This document shows, piece by piece, positions 35,501 through 43,325 of a DNA stretch of 64,000 bases (the first letter of the stretch is position 1; each line of letters starts with the position of its first letter). Location: positions 50,626 through 114,625 of the forward strand of contig NZ_VVIP01000084.1 of NCBI RefSeq assembly GCF_009650435.1, written 5' to 3'. The notes under the pieces were generated by a model. The model ran no database searches. It saw only the letters and a program-made list of their open reading frames with translations, and had not been told where the DNA came from. A program made the position numbers and the translations under genes. Source of the stretch: Foetidibacter luteolus. GTDB taxonomy: Bacteria > Bacteroidota > Bacteroidia > Chitinophagales > Chitinophagaceae.

Positions 35501-35709
35501 GCATAGGCATAACACAAGAAAACCAGAAATTCGTTTTTGAGCGCTTTTACAGGGAGTTTGAAGGGGAAGCCAACACCTTTCCCGGCCTGGGGTTGGGCTT
35601 GTATATTTCCGCGGAAATTATGAAAAGGCAAAACGGAAAAATTTCCGTAAAGAGTAACAAAGGAAAAGGTTCAACTTTTAGTTTCAGCCTTCCTTTAAAT
35701 AATGATTGA
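32572..35709 (+). CDS. Multi-PAS hybrid-free sensor histidine kinase
   Basis: The 1045-residue protein has no membrane segment, so it is a cytoplasmic sensor. I count six PAS-like repeats at roughly 25-165, 170-295, 300-425, 430-555, 570-690 and 690-815. The middle repeats share a pattern of VGIAILSGPDFIVESANE and NVYNTGQSYQGMEFE. A HisKA domain follows, with the phospho-acceptor H831 in ISHELRTPLTS. The HATPase domain has QVLINLLTNAIKYSPG, DFGIGI and GLGLGLYIS. The first and fourth PAS repeats are bacteriophytochrome-like in style but lack a chromophore domain. The receiver gene starts three bases after its stop, so that is its likely partner. Confidence 0.92.
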   Translation: MDNHLPAQRENFLKGGGEMAELIASINWAENLLGPISGWPQSLRTTLSILLHSKFPMFLFWGPHLICFYNDAYRPSLGTVGKHPGAMGSRGEDVWPEIWHIIKPLIDQVLSGGEATWSEDQLIPIYRNGKLEDVYWTFSYSPVHDETGKPAGVFVTCSETTQKVLSLKQLARSEEQFRGMIEQAPVGIAILSGPDFIVESANETYLQIVDKAEKGFVGEPLFAGLPEVKESIEHLLRNVYNTGQSYQGMEFEVTLNRYGKKEKAYFNFVYQPMRNANGDVSGILVVAYDVTNMIFAREALAHNEQRFWDYINASPVPIGIYEGRDMVIKTVNESILRTWNRDASVIGKTFREALPELEGQPFYQLLDDVYTTGIPYHTDGDRVDLMYNGVLQTFYFNFTYTPLKDQQGKVYGVLNTATDITKQIVAQKKLEVSEKKFRSLVNEAAAPTALLHGPDYVIELVNDAAIALWGKDKNVIGKPLAEALPELASQPFLPVLKHVYDTGEIYEGKENIAWFIENGKPKQVYLDVVFKRLEGLDADGSADILVMGYNVTSQVEARKEIEENEYRLQQTNQRLAMALEAGQLGSYDLELATGTMQCTAQCKANYGLSPHAVFNFPDLMDIILPDDREYVQQLVAQAIKEHKVYNSEYRIRWPDGSIHWIRASGVATYDEAGKPLKMAGVTMNITTGKLAMQRIQESEERLNMALDYTETGSWDLNLANRELIYSSRLPGIFGYKQGDEIDFKKLRAHFHPDDLHNVVEKAFEKAMETGIYFYEARLLRPDNSTRWVRTQGRVIYGNDGRPVRMLGTIVDITEARNEQARKDEFIGIISHELRTPLTSIKGFAQFLHERASEFKDEMSVTLLAKMVIQVNKLNKLIQDLLDVTRIEGGKLKFHTTKFNFGELVHEVADVMQVTTDKKIEINELDQDLMVTADRDRLGQVLINLLTNAIKYSPGQERIVVMVKKMDGQLVCDVTDFGIGITQENQKFVFERFYREFEGEANTFPGLGLGLYISAEIMKRQNGKISVKSNKGKGSTFSFSLPLNND

Positions 35710-35712
35710 AGC

Positions 35713-36078
35713 ATGACAAAAAAGAAAGTATATGTTGCAGATGATGATCCTTTCATACTGGAGCTGATATCTATTATACTCAATGATAAAGGGTACGAAG
35801 TAATCACTTCTCCCGATGGCCGCTCTTTGGAAACGCTGACAGAAGTCCCCGATCTGATATTACTGGACATCAGTATGTCAGGGAGCGACGGCAGTGAAAT
35901 CTGTAAAAAGATAAAAACCAATGCATCCCTGCCCAGAAGGCCGGTGGTTTTAATATCCGCAAACCGCAACATACAGGAAATAGCTACAGGCTGCGGCGCC
36001 GATGATATACTTCCCAAACCTTTTGATATAAAAGATGTAATTGCCCTTGCTGAAAAATACACCGCGGCAGCAATGTAA
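35713..36078 (+). CDS. Single-domain response regulator
   Basis: The 121-residue protein is a bare receiver domain. The acidic pocket is DDD (10-12), the phosphoacceptor is D52 (LILLDISMSG), and the conserved Lys is in LPKPFD. There is no output domain. It is almost certainly phosphorylated by the kinase encoded three bases upstream and then acts on an unknown target by protein contact, or passes the phosphate on. Confidence 0.92.
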   Translation: MTKKKVYVADDDPFILELISIILNDKGYEVITSPDGRSLETLTEVPDLILLDISMSGSDGSEICKKIKTNASLPRRPVVLISANRNIQEIATGCGADDILPKPFDIKDVIALAEKYTAAAM

Positions 36079-36104
36079 ACAGCTTATCTCTTCCCAACTC
36101 GTTC

Positions 36105-37046
36105 TCAGTTGTTGCCAATTGATTTATCACCCGTCATTTTAAGCAGGGATAATATCTGCTGCATCGTACGTTGCATGCCCTCGCTGCTGCCATCCAGGAA
36201 AATAATATTGCCTTTACCAGCTTCTGCAAAGTTCTTTATGGCTTCCGTCCACATGCTGAAAAGAATGACGTTGGTGTCAAGGTTAGCCTGTTTCATTTGC
36301 TCGGCGGCCTGGCTCATACCCCTTGCCACTTCTTCCCTAAACAGTGCAACCCCCTGGCCTCTTAGCCTTGCCGCTTCACGTTCTGCTTCCGCTGCAATCT
36401 TAATGGCATTGCCTTCCGCTTCTGCGGATTTTGTTTTGGTAATCAGCAAAGCCTGTCCTTCATTCTCTGCTGCGGCTTTCAGGTTGTTGCTCGCCACCAC
36501 CTTGCTCATACTTTCCATAATCTGTTTGTCAAACGTAATATCATTAATCTGCAGGTCAAGCAGGTGGTAGCCCCAGTCTTCCAACACATGGTCCACTTCA
36601 GCTTTTACACTCTCTACAATTTCACGGCGCAGCAGCAATATTTCAGCCTGCTTTTTGGTAGCTACAAAAGAGCGTATGTTGCCTTCAATGGTTCTTACCA
36701 GCGCCTGCATTAAATCCTTGTCATTAATGAATTTAAAAGCCACTTTCTTAACGGTTTCCTCATCCGCGTTCATAACAGCATACAACAGCATGCTTTTAAA
36801 ATATACGTTAGCCTGGTCCTGCGTTACCGCCTGAAATTCAAGCTCCACAGACCTGTTTTGTATGCTTACGCGTTTATAAATTTGCTCAATAACAGGTATT
36901 TTAAAGTTAAGGCCGGGCCGCAGTATGCGCTGGTATTTGCCAAACATGGTAATAACGCCGATAGTGCCCTGGTTAACGGTTACCAGCCCACTGAAAAGGA
37001 TGAAGAGTATCAGCAGCAGCCACCAGTAAGATTGAAACAGTTCCAT
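36105..37046 (-). CDS. SPFH/band 7 (slipin-like) membrane protein
   Basis: From ATG at 37046 the protein has 313 residues: one N-terminal membrane segment (about 5-25, WWLLLILFILFSGLVTV), then an SPFH domain (GVITMFGKYQRILRPGLNFK; NRSVELEFQAVTQDQANVYF). A helical Ala/Glu-rich stretch follows (AEAEGNAIKIAAEAEREAAR). SPFH proteins form large oligomers at the inner membrane and organise proteases or lipids. A 14-codon longer start is possible, but the membrane segment begins right after this ATG. No NfeD partner gene is adjacent. Confidence 0.88.
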   Translation of the reverse strand: MELFQSYWWLLLILFILFSGLVTVNQGTIGVITMFGKYQRILRPGLNFKIPVIEQIYKRVSIQNRSVELEFQAVTQDQANVYFKSMLLYAVMNADEETVKKVAFKFINDKDLMQALVRTIEGNIRSFVATKKQAEILLLRREIVESVKAEVDHVLEDWGYHLLDLQINDITFDKQIMESMSKVVASNNLKAAAENEGQALLITKTKSAEAEGNAIKIAAEAEREAARLRGQGVALFREEVARGMSQAAEQMKQANLDTNVILFSMWTEAIKNFAEAGKGNIIFLDGSSEGMQRTMQQILSLLKMTGDKSIGNN

Positions 37047-37146
37047 AGAAAGAGTAGATTTTTTGTGTAAGATAGAATAAAGCCGCAAATATCAGCGGTC
37101 AATCTTCAAAACAGGCGGCCTATTATTTTAGGAGTATTAGAAAATT

Positions 37147-37240
37147 TTTTGGTGACGGGCAGCAACGCCCTGTGGCGACCCGGTTGCGTCGCATTACGTT
37201 CATCGTTCGGTTCATTGGGCAGCTTTTCAGACCCAGGTAG
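37147..37240 (-). repeat. Dispersed repeat family A, copy 8 (GATGAACG subtype, inverted)
   Basis: On the minus strand it reads CTACCTGGGTCTGAAAAGCT, GCCCAATGAACCGAACGATG, AACGTAATGCGACGCAACCG and GTCACCAAAAAATTTT. It closely matches the copy at 46655. Confidence 0.85.
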
Positions 37241-37241
37241 A

Positions 37242-37320
37242 GAATATTGAACAAGGAACAAGGAATGTTGAATAACGAAGGGATATCCCCATTCACGATT
37301 CACTATTCACCATTCACCAC
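37242..37320. repeat. Low-complexity GAATGGTGAAT / AAGGAACAAGG repeat
   Basis: TTGAACAAGGAACAAGGAAT and CACGATTCACTATTCACCAT are simple-sequence-like blocks. Related blocks lie at 55002-55025 and 56800-56942. Confidence 0.65.
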
Positions 37321-37372
37321 CCCCCCGCCCAAGAGTTTTGATTTTTATAGCAGATTTTTACAAGGTGGTAAT

Positions 37373-37380
37373 TAACTTTG
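37373..37380 (+). promoter_or_regulatory. -7 box for clpS
   Basis: TAACTTTG matches TAnnTTTG and lies four bases before the ATG, so transcription would begin at or inside the first codons; a leaderless clpS message, or an alternative promoter further up, is implied. Confidence 0.4.
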
Positions 37381-37384
37381 CAGC

Positions 37385-37681
37385 ATGAGTGCACAAACAA
37401 AGATTAATGAAGACGAAATGGTGGGTGTTTTAACGGAAACTGTGGAACCGTTTAACCTTGTAGTGTGGAATGATGAGGTGAATACATTTGAATGGGTGAT
37501 TGAAACACTGGTTGATGTTTGCGGCCATTCCGAAGAACAAGCAGAACAATGCGCCTATATTATACATTTTCAGGGTAAATATGCTGTAAAGCAAGGGGAT
37601 TACGAAACCCTTAAGCCCATGTGCGATGCCATTACCGAAAGGGGCATCGGCGCTACTATAGAAGTGGCGGTAAATAAATAA
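37385..37681 (+). CDS. clpS: ATP-dependent Clp protease adaptor ClpS
   Basis: The 98-residue protein has the ClpS core: FNLVVWNDEVNTFEWVIETL, AEQCAYIIHFQGKYAVKQGD and ITERGIGATIEVA. ClpS binds N-terminal Leu, Phe, Tyr or Trp of proteins and hands them to ClpAP or ClpCP. The N-degron pocket residues (NDEVNT and the following helix) are present. aat, whose product adds such residues, follows 113 bases downstream. Confidence 0.93.
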   Translation: MSAQTKINEDEMVGVLTETVEPFNLVVWNDEVNTFEWVIETLVDVCGHSEEQAEQCAYIIHFQGKYAVKQGDYETLKPMCDAITERGIGATIEVAVNK

Positions 37682-37794
37682 GCCTGAAGGCTGCCTCCTG
37701 TTACAAAACCACAGTTAAACTTTTATCCGCACTGCGAAAACCGGTATTTTCCCGTTGCATAACTACTAATCACTATTTATACACCCGGTGCTAC

Positions 37795-38439
37795 ATGCCA
37801 TTATATGCCTTAGATAGTTCGACCTGGTTTCCTCCTGTTGAAGAAGCAATGGAAGACGGGCTTTTGGCCATTGGCGGAGATTTGTCTCAGCAAAGGCTGC
37901 TGGCTGCGTACAGAAAGGGCATTTTTCCATGGTACGATGGTGATGTGCCGCTTTGGTGGTGCCCAAACCCGCGGTTTATTTTGTTGCCCGCTGATATACG
38001 GGTAAGCAAAAGCATGCAGGTATTAATAAAGCGGCAAGCATTCCGCTTCAGCATAAATGAAGCATTCGGGCAGGTGATACATGCCTGCCGCACAAGCCGG
38101 CGCAGAGAGCAGGACGGCACCTGGATAAACGATGATATTGAAATTGCCTATACCAACCTTCATAAAGATGGCTATGCTTTCAGCGCCGAGGCATGGCAGA
38201 ACAATGAACTTGCGGGTGGACTTTATGGTATAAGGTTAGGTAACATATTTTTTGGTGAAAGCATGTTCAGCCGGGTGAGCAACGCCAGTAAATACGCATT
38301 TATACAATTTGCCAACAATCTTCAACAGCAGGGGGTATGTCTTATAGACTGCCAGGTATATACCCCCCACTTGGAAAGCCTGGGCGCAAAAATGATTACA
38401 AGAGCTGAGTTTTGCGAAATACTAAGGAATAACATCTAA
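37795..38439 (+). CDS. aat: Leucyl/phenylalanyl-tRNA-protein transferase
   Basis: The 214-residue protein has the Aat pattern: FPPVEEAMEDGLLAIGGDLS, AAYRKGIFPWYDGDVPLWWC, NPRFILLP, GGLYGIRLGNIFFGESMFSR and LIDCQVYTPHLESLGA. It transfers Leu or Phe from tRNA to N-terminal Arg or Lys of proteins in the cytoplasm, making them ClpS substrates. Length is close to the E. coli enzyme (234). The pairing with clpS is a functional unit. Confidence 0.94.
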   Translation: MPLYALDSSTWFPPVEEAMEDGLLAIGGDLSQQRLLAAYRKGIFPWYDGDVPLWWCPNPRFILLPADIRVSKSMQVLIKRQAFRFSINEAFGQVIHACRTSRRREQDGTWINDDIEIAYTNLHKDGYAFSAEAWQNNELAGGLYGIRLGNIFFGESMFSRVSNASKYAFIQFANNLQQQGVCLIDCQVYTPHLESLGAKMITRAEFCEILRNNI

Positions 38440-38631
38440 ACCTGTTTCAAGTCTTGCAACTGTTTTTAAAGCCCCACGGTTGGTTACGGTTTTACCATAG
38501 AAGATAGTTCAATAGTGTGGGGATAAAAATAAGCATGTTGATAAATTATATCGCCACGAAAAATTGATAAAGTAGATGGGATTGCCGGATGTGCACCACA
38601 ATGCTGCGGGCTGCCGGATTGGTTGCCGCGT

Positions 38632-38700
38632 AAAGCTGTGGCGTACAAGAGTGCGACGCAACGATGCCTGATGCCGGTTACTGTCGCCGGGTTCATAAAT
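38632..38700 (+). repeat. Dispersed repeat family A, copy 9
   Basis: It contains AAAGCTGTGGCGTACAAGAG, TGCGACGCAACGATGCCTGA and CGCCGGGTTCATAAAT. Just after it, GTTAAGC-GGA-GCTTAAC (38708-38724) is a perfect short dyad. I see no gene in 38440-38775. Confidence 0.8.
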
Positions 38701-38775
38701 AACTTCTGTTAAGCGGAGCTTAACATTATCCGCTGGTATAATACTTGCCTTACCTGTTGATTAAAAATTGTTTGT

Positions 38776-40047
38776 ATGAGCATTGCTTTTCCGATTGTGC
38801 CATGGGGAAACGGTACCAACATTTATGAAGTTAACGTACGGCAATACACCAAAGAAGGAACCCTTACGGCTTTTATACAACATATACCCCGGCTGCACGA
38901 TATGGGTATTGATGTGCTTTGGCTGATGCCCCTTACACCCATTAGCGTAGAGAAGCGGCAGGGCACCTACGGAAGTTACTACGCCGCCAGCTCTTATGTG
39001 GACATAGACCCTTTGTATGGAACGCCGGACGATTTTAAAGAGTTGATACGAACAGCACATTTACTTGGCATGAAAGTAATGATTGACTGGGTAGCCAACC
39101 ATACCGGATATGACCACCAGTGGACAAAACAGTTTGCCCATCGGTACCGTAAAGATGACGCCGGCAATTTTACCGGCCTGTATGGCTGGGTGGATGTGAT
39201 TGACCTGAATTATGACCTGCCCGAACTGCGGCAGGCCATGATTGAAGCTATGCAATTCTGGGTACGGGAATATGACATTGATGGCTTTCGCTGCGATATG
39301 GCCCGGACTGTTCCCGTAGATTTCTGGCTGGAAGCAAGAAGCGAATGCGATGCCATTAAGCCGCTGCTATGGTTGGCAGAATGTGAAATACCAGCCTATC
39401 ATGAAGTGTTTGATATAACGTACTCTTGGGAATGGATGCGTATGCTGGAGAAATACATGAAAGGAGAAGCGAAACTGGATGATGTTAAAGCAGTAATAAC
39501 GAATTATGCCCAATACCCTGCCGGCGCCCGGAAGCTGCTCTTTACCAGTAACCATGATGAAAACACCTATTGGGGCACGGAGTATGAGAAGTATGGTGTT
39601 GCCGCTAAGGCCCAGGCGGTGTTTACCTGTACCTGGCCCGGCATACCGCTAATTTATTCCGGACAGGAAAAACCAAACTATAAGCGGCTTGCTTTTTTTG
39701 AGAAAGATGCTATTGACTGGGAGGGGCCAGTGGAACTGCATGATTTTTATAAAACCCTGCTAAGCCTGCGAAAGAGCAATAAAGCACTACAGGAAAATGC
39801 TTCTGTTTTATTATTGCAAAGTACTCATGAAAAAGTATTGGCTTACTTGTGCCGCAGGCAGGCAGATAAAGTACTGGTTGTGCTTAATACGAGCGGAGAA
39901 GTGGCAGAGGGGTCCATTGATCACCCCGCTTTAACCGGTAAATACACAGAACTTTTTACCCATGTGCCATGCGATATAAAACGCACATTCAATTATAGCT
40001 TAAAGCCTGGAGAACACCTTGTGTACTACATTACAAAAAAAGAATAG
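38776..40047 (+). CDS. Alpha-amylase family (GH13) glycoside hydrolase
   Basis: The 423-residue protein is a short GH13 enzyme without a signal peptide, so it is intracellular. The barrel motifs are DWVANHT (region I, 104-110), the nucleophile D174 in GFRCDMA (region II), the acid E202 in LLWLAECE (region III) and D261 in TSNHDEN (region IV). A small C-terminal beta domain ends the protein. GH13 enzymes act on alpha-glucans or related sugars; the exact substrate, such as maltodextrin, is not clear. The usual glycogen or maltose genes are not adjacent. Confidence 0.88.
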   Translation: MSIAFPIVPWGNGTNIYEVNVRQYTKEGTLTAFIQHIPRLHDMGIDVLWLMPLTPISVEKRQGTYGSYYAASSYVDIDPLYGTPDDFKELIRTAHLLGMKVMIDWVANHTGYDHQWTKQFAHRYRKDDAGNFTGLYGWVDVIDLNYDLPELRQAMIEAMQFWVREYDIDGFRCDMARTVPVDFWLEARSECDAIKPLLWLAECEIPAYHEVFDITYSWEWMRMLEKYMKGEAKLDDVKAVITNYAQYPAGARKLLFTSNHDENTYWGTEYEKYGVAAKAQAVFTCTWPGIPLIYSGQEKPNYKRLAFFEKDAIDWEGPVELHDFYKTLLSLRKSNKALQENASVLLLQSTHEKVLAYLCRRQADKVLVVLNTSGEVAEGSIDHPALTGKYTELFTHVPCDIKRTFNYSLKPGEHLVYYITKKE

Positions 40048-40244
40048 TAAAAGTGGGAGACAGGCACAGGAAACACTTTAAGTACCCTGTTTGAAACAGG
40101 TTAAGCGTACAAGATAAAATGTTTGTTGTTAGGAAAGACATGCAAACGTTTGTATGAAATGCAAGTTGGGGTAATCTTAAAAACAGCCTAAAAATATAGT
40201 GATTTTTAAAACCTGTTTTAAGCTGTTATTAAGCTTTGATTTTA

Positions 40245-40273
40245 TTGCACCATTGCAGGATTGAATAATTTTA
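40245..40273 (+). promoter_or_regulatory. Putative promoter of the 40280 small RNA
   Basis: TTG (40245-40247), 18 bases, then TAATTTTA (40266-40273), a one-base variant of TAnnTTTG. The predicted start is about 40280, the first conserved base of the element. Confidence 0.35.
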
Positions 40274-40279
40274 CCCCGG

Positions 40280-40335
40280 TGTTTTTCATAGGTTAGCAAC
40301 GGCCCGGGTATTCTTACTCTTGGGCTTTTTTATTT
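40280..40335 (+). ncRNA. Candidate ~50-nt small RNA or attenuator, copy 2
   Basis: TGTTTTTCATAGGTTAGCAA (40280-40299) is identical to 9556-9575. It is followed by the hairpin GCCCGGG-TATTCTTACT-CTTGGGC (40302-40325) and TTTTTT. The hairpin stem differs from copy 1 but keeps the pairing and the TATTCTTA loop region, which looks like compensatory change. A small gene starts 47 bases later, so premature termination upstream of that gene is an alternative role. Confidence 0.48.
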
Positions 40336-40381
40336 AATAGAATAGCCAGACCTTTGGCATTCAGATTGCAACCTTACAGAC

Positions 40382-40633
40382 ATGGAAAATAAATTTCAAA
40401 TTCCCTGGAATAATACGGCAGTTACAGTAGAAGTAAAAGGTGATTACCACGATATGGTTTTTGTGCTGCACCTGCCCGAGGGTAATAAACACCTGGCGTT
40501 GGATACGGATGAGAATGGAGTACAGCACTGGATTGAGCCGGGAAAGGGGGAAACAGACCAGGCCGCACAGTTGGGCATGTTAATAGAAGCGCAGGATCTG
40601 CCCTTTTTAAACAAAGAAAATTATAGCGCCTGA
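40382..40633 (+). CDS. Small protein of unknown function (83 aa)
   Basis: The 83-residue acidic protein has no signal peptide or membrane segment. It reads like a small beta-rich domain (WNNTAVTVEVKGDYHDMVFV, LPEGNKHLALDTDENGVQHW) followed by a short helix (QAAQLGMLIEAQ). I do not recognise the family. The start is ATG with the candidate attenuator just upstream and a terminator downstream, so it looks like a real single-gene unit. Confidence 0.65.
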   Translation: MENKFQIPWNNTAVTVEVKGDYHDMVFVLHLPEGNKHLALDTDENGVQHWIEPGKGETDQAAQLGMLIEAQDLPFLNKENYSA

Positions 40634-40660
40634 TACGAACGAAAAAAGCGGCGGGCAGTG

Positions 40661-40700
40661 ATAAACAAAAAAATGGCAGGCTGTTTTTGCCCGCCATTTA
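40661..40700. terminator. Bidirectional terminator between the 83-aa gene and the fadN-type gene
   Basis: AAATGGC-A-GGC and GCC-C-GCCATTT pair with one mismatch around TGTTTTT. The A-tract on the left serves as a T-tract for the leftward gene. Confidence 0.6.
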
Positions 40701-40714
40701 GAATTTAGCTGAGT

Positions 40715-43120
40715 TTAATTTCTTACTGGTCTGCCTGTTTTAAGCACTCCCTGTATCCTTTCCAGCGTTTTTCTTTCGCCACAAAGACTTAAAAAAGCTT
40801 CCCTTTCAAGGTTAAGCAGGTATTGTTCGCTAACCAGCGTAGGTTCACTTAAATCGCCGCCACACATAACATACGCAAGTTTACGGGCTACCAGTGCATC
40901 ATGGTCTGTAGCGTAATTAGCCCGCCACATACTGTTGATGCCTGCATATAAGGCGCCCAGTGCAGAGCGGCCTAATACTTTTATATCGGTACGCTGTACA
41001 GGTTGCACATACCCCTGGTTGAATATGTCCAGCACCGCATTTTTGGCTTCGGCAATGCGGCGGCCCTGGTTGATTACTACTTCATCGTGGCCTTTACGCA
41101 AAATGCCCAGATCGTAAGCTTCAAAGGCTGAGGTGGCTACTTTAGCGGTGGCGATAGTTAGAAATCGGTTTTTTAAGGTAATGGTATCTGGCTCATCTTC
41201 GTGCATTTCGTCAGCGGCCCGCAATACAAATTCTTTAGTGCCACCACCGCCGGGTATCACGCCCAGGCCGAGTTCCACAAGGCCGATATAAGTTTCCGCC
41301 GCGGCAAATATTTTGTCGGCATGCAGGCCCATTTCGCAGCCACCACCAAGCGCCAGGCCATGCGGCGCTACCACTACCGGAACGGATGAGTAGCGCACCC
41401 GCATCATGGTATTCTGGAAATAACGAATGGCTACATCAAGTTCGTCGTACTCCTGCTCTACCGCAAACATGAATATCATGCCCACGTTAGCGCCTGCGCT
41501 GAAATTGGCGCCATCATTGGCTATAACCAGACCCTTAAACTTTTCTTCGGCAATACCGATGCTTCTGTTTACCGCCTCCAGCACTTCGCTGCCAATACTG
41601 TTCATCTTGGTGTTCCACTGCAGGGCCACTACATCATCGCCAATATCGTACAGGGCGGCATTGCTGTTTTTCCATATAATTTTTTCTTTGTAGTTGTCCA
41701 GTATAATAAAAGAATCTGCCCCGGGAATTGCTTTATAAGATTTGGAAGCCACATCATAGTATAGCCGCTTTTCGCTGTCAACTTTGTAAAAAGAGCTGTT
41801 GCCCGCATCAAGCATTTCTTTTATCCAGCCGGCAACCTTGTAACCAGAGTCAAGCATCTTCTTGTACGTGTTTTCAACACCCAGCACATCCCAGCTTTCA
41901 AAGGCGCCTATTTCCCAGCCAAAGCCAGCCATCATGGCATCGTCAACGCGGTACAGTTCATCACTTATTTCTGGTACACGGTGAGAAATATAAGAGAAAA
42001 GCGCATAGTGAAAATGCCTGTAAAATTCGCCAGCTTTATCAGTGCCTGCCACCAGGGCTTTAAGCCTTGTTTTTAAATCATCTATGGGTTTGGCTGTTTC
42101 CAGCGTGGCAAACCTGGGTTTACTTCTGGCTGTGTATTCCAGAATTTTCAGGTCAAGCACCTGTATTTCCTTGTCTTTCTTTTGTTCTTCCGGGCTGCCT
42201 TGTGCAAGCGGCAGTTTTATTTTTTTAAAAAAGCCTTGTCCGGTTTTGTCGCCCAGCCATTTTTTCTCCACAATTTTATCCAGCCACGCCGGTATGGTAA
42301 ATATTTCTTTGGCTTCATCCTGCGGACAGTTATCTGCAACTCCCCTGGCAACTTTAACAAGCGTGTCAATGCCTACCACATCAGCAGTTCTGAATGTTGC
42401 CGACTTCGGCCTGCCGATAACCGGGCCTGTTAATGCGTCAACTTCATCAATACTAAGGCCCAGTTTTTCCATGCTGTTAAAAATGGCCATAATACCAAAT
42501 ACGCCGATACGGTTAGCAATAAAGGCCGGCGTGTCTTTTGCCAGTACGGTTGTTTTACCCAGGAAAACATCGCCGTAGTGCAGCAGGAAGTCAACTACAG
42601 CGGTATCCGTATCAACAGTGGGAATAATTTCCAGCAACCGCAGGTAGCGTGGGGGATTGAAAAAATGGGTGCCGCAAAAATGTTTCCTGAAATCTTCGCT
42701 ACGGCCCTGCGCCAGCATATTAATGGGTATGCCTGATGTGTTGGAGGTAATTAAAGTGCCTGGCTTGCGGTATTGTTCAACTGTTTCGTAGACCTGCTGC
42801 TTGATGTCCAGTCGCTCAACCACCACTTCTATTATCCAGTCGCAGCTACCAATATCTTTCATATTGTCGGTAAAGTTGCCGGTGGTTATTTTCTTAATTA
42901 CATCCTTGTGATAAACAGGGGAGGGGCTGCTTTTTATAGCCGCTGCAAGGGCATCGTTTACAATTTTGTTTTTTGTGGAGGCAGGCGCATCGGCGGGTGT
43001 GTCTTTGGGTACAATATCCAGCAATAAAACCTGTACTCCAATGCCTGCAAAATGGCAGGCAATCCGGGGACCCATTACACCGCTGCCCAGCACAGCGACT
43101 TTCTTAATCGTACGTTTCAT
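40715..43120 (-). CDS. 3-hydroxyacyl-CoA dehydrogenase/enoyl-CoA hydratase (FadN type)
   Basis: From ATG at 43120 the protein has 801 residues. The N-terminal dehydrogenase has the NAD motif VAVLGSGVMGPRIACHFAG and later NRIGVFGIMAIFNSMEKLGL. The dehydrogenase C-terminal part follows. The hydratase domain is C-terminal, with PHGLALGGGCEMGLHADKIF and GLVELGLGVIPGGGGTKEF. This order (dehydrogenase first) is that of B. subtilis FadN and opposite to E. coli FadB. It performs two steps of fatty-acid beta-oxidation in the cytoplasm. Thiolase (fadA) and acyl-CoA dehydrogenase (fadE) genes do not follow. A frame 15 codons longer exists but this ATG starts the conserved part. Confidence 0.93.
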   Translation of the reverse strand: MKRTIKKVAVLGSGVMGPRIACHFAGIGVQVLLLDIVPKDTPADAPASTKNKIVNDALAAAIKSSPSPVYHKDVIKKITTGNFTDNMKDIGSCDWIIEVVVERLDIKQQVYETVEQYRKPGTLITSNTSGIPINMLAQGRSEDFRKHFCGTHFFNPPRYLRLLEIIPTVDTDTAVVDFLLHYGDVFLGKTTVLAKDTPAFIANRIGVFGIMAIFNSMEKLGLSIDEVDALTGPVIGRPKSATFRTADVVGIDTLVKVARGVADNCPQDEAKEIFTIPAWLDKIVEKKWLGDKTGQGFFKKIKLPLAQGSPEEQKKDKEIQVLDLKILEYTARSKPRFATLETAKPIDDLKTRLKALVAGTDKAGEFYRHFHYALFSYISHRVPEISDELYRVDDAMMAGFGWEIGAFESWDVLGVENTYKKMLDSGYKVAGWIKEMLDAGNSSFYKVDSEKRLYYDVASKSYKAIPGADSFIILDNYKEKIIWKNSNAALYDIGDDVVALQWNTKMNSIGSEVLEAVNRSIGIAEEKFKGLVIANDGANFSAGANVGMIFMFAVEQEYDELDVAIRYFQNTMMRVRYSSVPVVVAPHGLALGGGCEMGLHADKIFAAAETYIGLVELGLGVIPGGGGTKEFVLRAADEMHEDEPDTITLKNRFLTIATAKVATSAFEAYDLGILRKGHDEVVINQGRRIAEAKNAVLDIFNQGYVQPVQRTDIKVLGRSALGALYAGINSMWRANYATDHDALVARKLAYVMCGGDLSEPTLVSEQYLLNLEREAFLSLCGERKTLERIQGVLKTGRPVRN

Positions 43121-43176
43121 ATAATAAGCTTTGATCTGTAGGACGAATGGATTGTTGCAAAACACCTTCCATTATA

Positions 43177-43202
43177 AAATTAGTTAGTTATGCAACTAAT
43201 TT
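43177..43202. promoter_or_regulatory. MarR-like operator dyad upstream of the fadN-type gene
   Basis: AAATTAGTT and AACTAATTT are perfect 9-bp arms around eight bases. The inner AGTTATGCAACT resembles known MarR-family operators. It lies 57-82 bases before the start codon of the leftward gene. No regulator gene lies nearby, so the binding protein would be encoded elsewhere. Confidence 0.55.
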
Positions 43203-43325
43203 AGCCGAAGGTAATATTTTTAATGATTGCCTGCAATTTGGAAAATAATATTAATACGGGCCGCTGGGCAAGCATGTTTTGAGGCGCAGTTGGCGTTACA
43301 GGTATTCGTAATTATGTATGCCCGA

